This document shows positions 55,944 through 64,000 of a stretch of DNA of 64,000 nt, piece by piece. The notes beneath the pieces are model-generated. The model was not told the origin of the DNA. It ran no database searches and worked only from the letters and a program-made list of their open reading frames with translations. The translations under genes were made by a program, and so were the position numbers. The stretch lies in the NCBI GenBank assembly GCA_039621445.1, contig CP154956.1, forward strand, positions 71,794,914 to 71,858,913, in the 5' to 3' direction. Numbering within the stretch: the first letter of the stretch is position 1; each line of letters begins with the position of its first letter. Origin of the DNA: Euglena gracilis. Taxonomy: Eukaryota; Euglenida; Euglenophyceae; Euglenales.

Positions 55944-57339
55944 GAAGGGCAAGTTAGGAATCAGCCAACTCCGGCGAAAAGGGCATCAAGCAGGGAATCC
56001 CAACGCAGCGCACCAGAGCAATTACAACAAACCGCCGGCGAGCGAGGCATGGCAGTGTACGTCCAACCTTTTCCTCGCTTTCGCCCTTTGGTGCGTAAAA
56101 GATAAAAGTTGGAGTAACAGAAAAATTGAAAAGAATAATATAAAAGTTGTTTGCCCTTTTCCCCAATTAAGAGGCAGAGCACAAGGCAGGGGACAAGCCC
56201 TATGGGCTACGACAAGGAAAAGTGCCAAGTGACTTGGCTGTCCTGTCAGGACTTCAAAATGAGAAAAATCAAACTTGAAAATCAAGTCTTGAATCAAAGA
56301 CCAGAATGTAATAAAATAGAAAATAGAAAATACCACCTGTGGAGAGGAGAACCAGAATAAGGTTAAGGTATTCCTAACTCAGGCCGTTGGCCATCTGTAG
56401 GAATACCACCTAGCATAGTACTGTGTATGGGGCTCAGAGCTATATCTGGCCGTAGGCTTATACCTACATACACAGTACCATGGCCTTACGGCTGCCTGGT
56501 ACACATCCCTCTCCCAGGGCTATGCCCGATTTCCCTACTGGACCAGGCCAGTCGGAATGCCGGACACAGTCCTGGGGACGGGGACCTGTCACAGAGCCGT
56601 TTGCGGCTTTTGGTTCTCCTGTCACCAGGGGTCTGGGAAGGAAATTGCGAAATAATGAAAAAACGCGCAAAAGTGGTTAACCGCTTATGCGGTGCCTACT
56701 TATTGCGGCAAAGGGGTGGAAGTAGAAGAGCCCATTGGAAAATGGGGGCTGGAAGGTTTCCATTCCAGAAAGTCCCATCCACCCAGTTTGGGGTGTGTCT
56801 ATGACACGCGAGGAGGTCTCATTCCATAATCGGAAAAGATTGAAGGGTAGGGTGCGGAAGGATGGGGCACCTGGCCAGTCATATCTGACCAGGGAGAAAG
56901 ACCTATTTACAAAACCAACTGCCGGCGACAGCGATATTTTGCCCAGGGGGGTAAAGGAGAGAGGAGTGTGGGGCTGGTCAAAAGACCTTAGTAGAAGTTT
57001 TGCTGTCTGGCAGTCTTATGTGGCCTTATAGCCGAAAAGTAACAAGTTGGGTGCTATTATTACGGTGTGCGCGCTGTACGCTGTGTGTCTTCTTACTGGC
57101 GGCATATACCGCTGAGGGAAGGCTTCACAGCGCGGCGCGGACACGATGTTGTCGATGGGGTATCCCCAGAGGCATATACCTCGACAGACGGGCGATAGCC
57201 CTAAAGAGAGGGGGCCATATGCTAATAAAAAGATATAATGGCAGATGTGCCTGGTATGGATACCGAATACAGGGCCTATAGGCCTGATGGAAAGGTCAGA
57301 ACATGGTCCATGGACCTGTGGCCTGTAAGCCTGGGGTAT
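55944..57339. other. Spacer before the - strand retroelement, two strong hairpins, no recognised gene
   Basis: Open frames are short and unlike any family I know (for example 56427-56804, +). GGTATTCCTA at about 56367-56376 pairs with TAGGAATACC at about 56397-56406, and GTACTGTGTATG at about 56418-56429 pairs with CATACACAGTAC at about 56467-56478. Confidence 0.5.
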
Positions 57340-60300
57340 CTATGGCACAGATGGCCATTTCCTGGCAGTCGGTGGTCTGATCTCCCGAACGTAATCTCCT
57401 TCGGGAGTTTCCACTATCTCCAGTATCGGAGGTTCAAAATTTACAAGTTGCCTTTCAGGCTCATCGACATCAAAATCGGGATATTCCCATTTTTGTGTAT
57501 ACCCATCGGGTAATTGTACTCCAAGCCTATTGGCTTCTCGATGAAGAAAATTCTGGAGGTTATCCCAGAAGAAAAGTAGCAACATTGCCGGCCAGATCCA
57601 AAAATTTAGGCGGGGGTGGTTGCATTGAACCTGTGGGGGTATCCCCGGATAAACGGCAGGATCTGCCTTGGTGTGCCAACCTGCGACTCGCGCTCGTATG
57701 GTGAATGGCCTTAAAACTTCTCTTACCCAATCGGTAAATTCCATTTTGTAGGCCTCAGGGGGGTATTCAGGCAACAAAAATGTAAAATTTGGTCGGTTCG
57801 GCAGGCTTTGTGCCGAAAAAAGTGGGTATATCACCCTGTCCCAATCGGAGTCTTGAAAAATGTATGGCACTTTGGCCTTGCCTGCTGACTCGACTGCAAG
57901 TCGGACAGCTGCGCTGTCAAGATGAAAATCTTTGGCGATTCCGCCTGTACGGTAGCTGTGTACAGCTTTGAATTTCTTGAACTGGTAAAAGTTGATTTGG
58001 GACTTATAGTCCTGCTTGAATTTGACCAGATGGTCTTCATTTTCTGGTATGACTCTAGTCATACCGCCAGTGGCAGGTAACCAGAATTCTGCCTGTAGGC
58101 AGTTGATGCAACGGACAGGTATGTCCTTATCATAGTCGTTTTCCGTCCAGCGGAAATTGTCCATATTGGACCATGTCAGTAGGCAATCGCCACAAACCAA
58201 TGCTGCGCAATTGCGCACATATACATCATGGTGGAAGCTTATGCTATCCGGATTGCGTGTGCAAATATGCACTGCGGGCATGTCGTTTCGTAGCCTATGG
58301 CATGCTGTACATAACCACAATAGTGGATCATTTTCCTGGAAATCCAGGACGAAATTTCCTCCAAAATATTGGGCTAATACCCTTGGAGATTTCGCATTCC
58401 AAAAACGCCAAGTGTGGCTGGTTGTGAAAATACCGGGTTGATCCCGGTGGAACAAGGGCTCGATCCACTTGTTCAGCCAGGGGTCACTGCTATTGCGGAT
58501 CATATTGATCCTAGCCTGGCGAGTGTTGAGGGGGTCTACTCTGGACAATACGTCCTCAGTCCAAAATGGCTCATTGGCCTCATGCGGGACATTTGACCGA
58601 ATCGGTCTGATTGTGGGTTTGCGCTTAGCGCCTTCAGAGGTTGCAGCCACATAGCTGGCCATTGGTATTGTGCGCCTATGGCCAGTGCCAGAGCCATCTC
58701 CACCAGAAGGTGGTGGCTCATCATCCCGCCGCCTTTCAGCAGGCTTGCAGCCTTCGGCTGCAGGTTTAGTCTTAGGCTTTTTATGTTTGCCATATCGGCG
58801 TTCTTCCCTAGGATCTGCCGGAGGCAGTGGTCTTTCCGCCGTTGGCGGTTTCGGGGATGCCGGTTTGGCAGGAGGTGGTTGCATTTCCGCCGTTGGCGGT
58901 GCTGGTGCGGCTGGTTTAGCTACTGGGACATCCAACTCCATTGGAGTTGTAGCCGTAGCCTGTACGGCTGTTGAGCTGCTATCTGCAGCAGTAACCCTTT
59001 GGGTTTCGGGAGGGGAAGCGGCAGGTGAGCCGCGAGGGGTCAGCACTGCCGATACTGCCGACATCGCCGCAGTGAGACCCTGTAGCACACCACCTAAAAC
59101 ACCTGTAGGTATTGTTGGTGATGCGACAGGTTCTGTCGGGGTTGGTGCCGTTGGCACTGTAGGTAAGGAGAGGGGTGGTACCAGAGGTACCGGTGGCCGT
59201 TCGGCCTCAGATGTAGGAGATTCAGTCTCTGAGCTGACATCTCCTTCAGGCGGAAGGGGTGTCCAAGAGCCTATTGGGACTGGTGGAAGGGCTGATTGCT
59301 GAGGTTCATCAGCACATATTTCCTCCAAGCCTTCCATGTGGTCGTCACCGCTCTCTCCATCACTCTCTTCACTGCCTTCCACCGTTTCTGGTGAAGCGGC
59401 AGGTGATGCCGTCCGTTCCGCTATAGCGGTAGGCACAGCTTCAGGTTGCGCAATCGCGCTGGTGGTGGGTGCCGCAATAGCGGGCTGGGGTGAAGAGGTA
59501 GTGACAGAAGATTGACTCTCCTGAAATCCCTTCGGGGTAAATGGTTCTGCAGTAGCCGATAGGCTTGAACCTAGGTAACGCCGACCACGCCCGAAGACGG
59601 GTGGGGGGTGTCTCACCGGGAGTACCCTGGGGAATTGGCGTTGCCGGTTGCGGCTGTGTTGAGGATTCCAATGGCGGAACCTCCGGAGCCGGTTGCGGCT
59701 TTGGGCGGGGTGCCTTTGGCACCTGTCTTTTCCGTAATCGGAAAAGATCCCATGGTTTTCTTTCTTCTTCAACCATCCTGTGGTTGAAGCGCAGGAGAGG
59801 TAGGGCCATGCCCAGTTCGTTCCGTCTGCCGCCTTGGAAAAACGGCTGGAACAGCGCTCTATCGAGCGTGTCGCCGAATCGGCGTTTGATATAATCGTCT
59901 ATGCTTTCCTTCTCGAACCGTGGCCTGATGGGGACATAGTCCGGGGGAATTTCCCTATCGGGATTGAGATAATAATATATCTCCATGATCTGGCAGGTCC
60001 AAGCCCTGAACCAGAACTGCTGCAAATACAGCAGGAGTTGACGGTGGTTGCGTCGCCCGTTCGAGCTTTGGTGAACATCCTTTGGATTCCTGCAAAGGTG
60101 CAGGAGCATGATGCGCTTTGTCGCTGCCTGCGGGACATTGGCCTGTTGGCCTTCCTCGTCCTGGACTTCGGCCTGTGGTTGAGTACTGCGTACTCCGAAT
60201 CCCCAGAAGTCCACTGCAAACTTTTCGTAGCAGTTAGAGCATCGGACGATATACGTCTGGGGGAAGCGGAGGTCAATATCGACCACTTCAAAGTGATAGG

Positions 60301-61986
60301 CATATTGCCAGTGGTAGAAGACTTGCAGATTGCTGCAGAACATGTTTCCCGCCAATTTGGCGATATTTTCAGGTAGTGGGTAGAACTCCCACTCCAGGCC
60401 TTTTGGGCCTACACTGCGAATGCAGTCGAAAAACTGCCGTAGCAGGTCTTTACTTGTCCCCAGGTCTGCTGGCCTGTACGGCTGTGACGCATATCTGCGT
60501 TCTGCAGACCGTGGGCCCTGGAGCTGTTCCAGGGATTGGTAGTACTGGATGGCTTGCTGAGGTGATGTGAAGCGGGGTTCTGGAAGAGGTTCATGTACCG
60601 TTGGTACATCCCCTTCCACAGCCATACGGCCTTCGGCCTCGGCTTGCTCCACATCTTCAGCCCAGGTTCCAGGCTCCTGAGCCACCGGCATATCCCGTTG
60701 TACGGGTAACTGACTTCCAGTTTCCAAATGTGCTGGAAATGGAAATGGTGGTAGTGCCGTTGACGGTTGTGTCGTTGGCTGATATGCATATTGCGTTGGA
60801 GGTTCCCGATATTCGGGTGGTGGCGGTCTTGGCATACGAGGAGGGGACTGGGTATCGCGAAAAATTCGCGATGGCTGCACCATTGGTGCTGGGATATCTC
60901 CCGCCTCGCTTTCCGTCACTGGGGGGCTATGCTCCCGCGTATATTCGGTGAATGCACCTGTGTGAGGTCGGATCCGCGGCATCGGCGGTACCTGGATACC
61001 CAGTGTACGCATGCTGACATCCGGAGGATATTCCCCAGGCATGAAGTACACTTTCCCTGTCATCAGAGTTTGGCCACAAGCGCACCATTGTGCAATAGGC
61101 CTATTGGCCAGGCCCAAAATCTGACGACAGTGGGTATCCCACATCACTTGTAAGGAGGGGTCTGCTCTTTCGAGTGCGCTAACGCGCAGGGCAGTCCGCA
61201 GGGTTTTCTCTGCGAGATTCACCAATTCTGCGGTGAATGCGGGGTATGGCACTGTTGGTGCTGGCTGGGGCGTCTCATGCGCCGCAGGGATCGCATAAGG
61301 GGATATACTACTGCTGCTGACCGCGGTCTGAGCCGCAGGCTCCCGACCGGGTTGAGCAACAGGAGGGGGCATCGCCTGTACGGCGTGTACCTGGTGCGGG
61401 ACACCCTGTACGTGTTGAGATTGGGGTTGTGCTTGGGGTGGTTGAGTCATAACGTACTGTGGTGTATACAGAATGGGAGGTGAGGGACCAGGCATGGCGT
61501 AATGCGCCTGCTCCATTGGAGGTGCCTGTCCCTTCCTCGCATACTGTTGTTGTTCCATTGGAACTTTGTGTACCTGCTGGGGTTGTGACTGTTCGATTGG
61601 AACTTGATATGCCTGTTGAGGCTGTGCCGCATATGCAGCTCCCATTGGCACAGGGGCCACATAAGCGACAGGTGGCGGTTGCGCCTGAGATGGGGGCGTC
61701 ATTTGTGCCTGAGAGGGGGGCGGCATTTGTGCCTGAGAGGGGGCTGACATATGTGACTGAGAGGGGTATGGCATTTGTGCCTGAACCATTTGAGGGGGGG
61801 GGGTGGGATTTGTGCCTGAGCCGCATAAGCAGCTGGAGGGGGTTGATATACCGCATATGCGGGCGCCCCTTGGGCTGGGGGTGCCGCCGCATAGGCGTGG
61901 GGGGGGTAGGGAGGGATGGCATACCGTGTAGGGGGCGGTCCGGGGCCGCGCCCTGGGTCTTGCATTGGTCCGGGGACCGAAAGCAA
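57340..61986 (-). pseudogene. Long reading frame (about 1,550 codons) of unknown function, broken at two G runs, downstream of the integrase
   Basis: Three overlapping frames read as one protein. It starts at ATG 61986 (MLSVPGPMQDPGRG, an Ala/Tyr/Pro-rich head), shifts at the G run near 61794-61803 into a Pro/Gln-rich part with PSQAQM repeats and a first globular part (CACG, CSNCYEKF, then a W/Y-rich helix RNHRQLLLYLQQFWFRAW and LNPDREIPPDY). It shifts again near 59600, at another G run, into an acidic Ser/Pro-rich linker (ESDGESGDDHMEGLEE) and a second globular part. That part has CTACHRL, CGDC and CINC pairs and a similar C-terminal helix (HPRLNFWIWPAML ... LPDGY), and ends at 57340. Cys pairs suggest zinc binding. 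It sits where env or extra ORFs sit in gypsy elements. I recognise no family. Confidence 0.6.
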
Positions 61987-62089
61987 TAAACAAAAAGTAG
62001 CTTTAATGAGCTGTAGAAAAAGAAGAGAGAAATGAATTGGGGTTGGGAGAAAAACACAGAGAGGGGAGGAAAAGGCCTATAGGCCGATT

Positions 62090-62330
62090 TCAAAAAATAT
62101 TCACATAAATGTCTATGTTATTTCTTTTATTCCACAGCTTCCAGTCCTGTTGGACATAACCAATAAAACTGGAGGCTGGCTCCCAGGTGTCCTCCTCTGG
62201 CCCATAGCCTTTCCACCTGACCTTCCAGTAGTGGACTCCGCGATCAATTTTGTGATCGAGAATTTTGTCCACCACAAAATCATCCGTTTCGGGTAACTTG
62301 GAACGGGGCTTGAAATAAAGGCACGGTAGT
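62090..62330 (-). pseudogene. Chromodomain, one frame away from the integrase frame
   Basis: Reads [20 protein letters not shown] then [18 protein letters not shown], with the aromatic cage pattern of chromovirus integrase tails (Y-x-V-x-W-x-G-Y, T-W-E-P). It lies directly after the integrase but in another frame; the shift is between about 62300 and 62335. It targets integration to modified histone H3 in chromoviruses. Confidence 0.88.
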
Positions 62331-64000
62331 GCTTTGCCATTAGGCGGGGCAGGTATGGCTTGAAATCATCCATGTGAACATCCTCGATCCCGTTGGGCAG
62401 TGCCACCCTATAGTGGCCACTGTTTCCAACGCGTTCGAGAATTTCACAGGGCCCGAGCCAGAGGGGGTCTAGCTTGGAAGCCTGCATACGGATTCGGCTA
62501 TTCCGAACCCATACGCGATCACCAGCACTATAGCCAGGTGATTTGAATTCTTGTAAAAATTTATTTCTCTTTGGAGAATGGATATCAGTAATGCGTTTCT
62601 GAACTGTAGTTCTGAGAGACTCTACCTCAGAGAACCATGTCTCACAGGTTACGCTACTTCGAGCTGGTCTCTCTGTTGGTATATCACCAATCGCTTGCGG
62701 GTCTCGCCCAAAAACAATTTTATATGGGGAGTGCGGTAAAACTAAACCCGGTAGGGTGTTTATATAAAAGAGGGACCATGGCAAAACCTGGACCCAGGCC
62801 TGGCGCGAGTCAGCCAGTGAGAGGCGGAGCATATTTACAACAGCCTTCACTGCTGCTTCGGCGCGGCCATTGCCCTTCGGGCGATATATAATGGAAAAGT
62901 GCTGTTCGATTCCCAGTAAACCACATAGGGTTGTGAAGAATCGGGAAGAGATCAAATGATCTTGATCACTGACAATCTCATTTGGTAAGCCCATTAGGCA
63001 GATACACTTCTCCATAAATATCTGCGCTAAAATTTGCGCGGTCAACCCTGCCTTTTGGCATGGAATGGCTACTATGTAACCAGTCAATCTACAGACGACA
63101 ACAAAAACATAATCGTAAATTTTGCCGTCTGATCCTTTGCAAGGTTCTAATTCAAAAAAATCCATGCAGAGGGACGTAAAAATGTCAGGGGGTACGGGGA
63201 AAAAATCAAGCGTACCAGGGGGGGTACCACTGCGCGGTTTCACCGCTTGACAAATTTGGCACCGTTGCGAAATTTGCAAGCAGCGCGAATGCAAATCTTT
63301 TTCTTTCAGGGTTGTACAGTACCTGCGACCCACCAAAGAAAGAAGTTTGGGGGCCCCAGGGTGACCTTCGTTGTGATAACACAAAAGTACTTCATCAACC
63401 AAGTCACGGGGTATACAATATTTATATCCCGCATCATCGCGGTAAACCAACCGTAAAGGGGAAAGAGAATAATTATGTACAACCTCGCCATTGCGCAGTC
63501 TGTGCACTATCGTGCTATATACAGGGTCATGGGAATAATCCCATTCGCGAAAGAAGAGAGGGGAAGGAGATTCAGATCGCGTAATGCGACGGGGGCCAGG
63601 TGTGCGGCCTCGTCGCCTTCTCCCCCGTATAGGAGAGACTGGCAACGAACAAAAAATCGATGAAACGGGAAAAGAATCCAACATATCGTCGGCTGCGTCA
63701 TATCGACGTGCATATTCATCAGCCTCTTGGCTGCCATGAAAGGTTGCATCACCTTCATCCGGGTTACCGGGGTAATGCCAAGGTGCTCGACTGAGCGGGT
63801 CTGCTACTTTTTGTGCATGGCCAGGGGTATATACAACCACTAGGTTGAATTGGCTCAAGAATTCATGCCATCGGCATCTTCGGCCTACAGAAGACATAGC
63901 TTTGTTCAGATCCTCGGTGTACCAGTGTTGAAGACTATCATGGTCAGTCAACACCAGTATTTGCACCAAGGAGCTGGCGACCCAACTACGGAATTTTTGC
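62113..64000 (-). CDS. Ty3/gypsy pol: end of RNase H and complete integrase (runs off the window)
   Basis: The frame is open to the right edge. It begins in RNase H ([11 protein letters not shown], then [18 protein letters not shown]), then has the integrase zinc finger (HNEGH ... CQICQ), the catalytic core with D in [10 protein letters not shown] in VSDQDH and E in GRAEAAVKA at D,D(35)E spacing, and the GPY/F-like tail ([20 protein letters not shown]). RT, protease and gag should lie beyond 64000. The last 60 codons are out of frame with the chromodomain, so the copy is probably dead or relies on a frameshift. Confidence 0.92.
   Translation of the reverse strand, partial: QKFRSWVASSLVQILVLTDHDSLQHWYTEDLNKAMSSVGRRCRWHEFLSQFNLVVVYTPGHAQKVADPLSRAPWHYPGNPDEGDATFHGSQEADEYARRYDAADDMLDSFPVSSIFCSLPVSPIRGRRRRGRTPGPRRITRSESPSPLFFREWDYSHDPVYSTIVHRLRNGEVVHNYSLSPLRLVYRDDAGYKYCIPRDLVDEVLLCYHNEGHPGAPKLLSLVGRRYCTTLKEKDLHSRCLQISQRCQICQAVKPRSGTPPGTLDFFPVPPDIFTSLCMDFFELEPCKGSDGKIYDYVFVVVCRLTGYIVAIPCQKAGLTAQILAQIFMEKCICLMGLPNEIVSDQDHLISSRFFTTLCGLLGIEQHFSIIYRPKGNGRAEAAVKAVVNMLRLSLADSRQAWVQVLPWSLFYINTLPGLVLPHSPYKIVFGRDPQAIGDIPTERPARSSVTCETWFSEVESLRTTVQKRITDIHSPKRNKFLQEFKSPGYSAGDRVWVRNSRIRMQASKLDPLWLGPCEILERVGNSGHYRVALPNGIEDVHMDDFKPYLPRLMAKHYRAFISSPVPSYPKRMILWWTKFSITKLIAESTTGRSGGKAMGQRRTPGSQPPVLLVMSNRTGSCGIKEIT

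Noticed and set aside
58670-59302. 210-codon Gly/Ala/Val-rich + strand frame
   Set aside because: It is antisense to the Pro/Ser/Thr-rich linker of the - strand ORF and mirrors its composition.
57340-62090. Long terminal repeats flanking the gypsy element
   Set aside because: I found no direct repeat pair with TG...CA ends in the visible part; the other half lies outside the window.

Overview
This is an intron-rich nuclear region from a eukaryote, most likely a photosynthetic protist or alga. The evidence is a split gene for a plastid-type ABC1 atypical kinase, GC-rich exons set in T- and G-run-rich introns, very long CA/TG microsatellites, and retroelements of the chromovirus and DIRS-like types. 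Several exons that are well anchored by homology need GC-AG introns, for example after 3120, 24822 and 25221. I cannot name the species.

Genes on the + strand, left to right. (1) An SRRM1-like splicing factor with a PWI domain (2249 to about 6755). (2) A secretory or complex-plastid-targeted glutaredoxin/GST-N-like protein (7689-14325). (3) A plastid-type ABC1K kinase, about 18 exons between 18924 and 29018, whose 5' targeting exons probably lie between 14.9 and 17.1 kb. (4) The first three exons of a probable senataxin/UPF1-like helicase (29618-30748). (5) A WAPL-like cohesin-release factor (about 38.4 to 52.0 kb). From 52 kb on the window is mobile-element territory: a frameshifted DIRS-like reverse transcriptase (53.0-54.2 kb, +), inverted repeats carrying small ORFs, a pol III-like A/B box pair, and on the - strand a Ty3/gypsy chromovirus (RNase H, integrase, chromodomain; 62.1-64.0 kb). 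The chromovirus is followed by a roughly 1,550-codon reading frame of unknown function broken at two G runs (57.3-62.0 kb).

The most interesting signal is between the exons. The introns are packed with short non-autonomous DNA transposons whose ends and target-site duplications (TSDs) can be read directly. At least four groups are present. (a) CAGA...TTTTTT elements with 8-bp TSDs, three copies, one of which makes up the whole 225-nt intron 24823-25047 of the ABC1K gene: an introner. (b) A hAT-like MITE with two copies, each with a perfect 8-bp TSD. (c) A CAGGGGG...CCCCCTG group with 7-bp TSDs whose members each carry a different oligonucleotide array just inside both ends. (d) GTATGGGAA-ended elements at splice sites or exon ends. 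One insertion (10343-10815) duplicated a 3' splice site, and another (51795-51969) interrupts the last WAPL exon. Many elements share a GC palindrome with a GAA or AAA loop, which suggests a common structural module. Together this looks like an active or recently active process of intron making and intron growth by DNA transposons, using GC or GT donors and CAG/G-containing targets.
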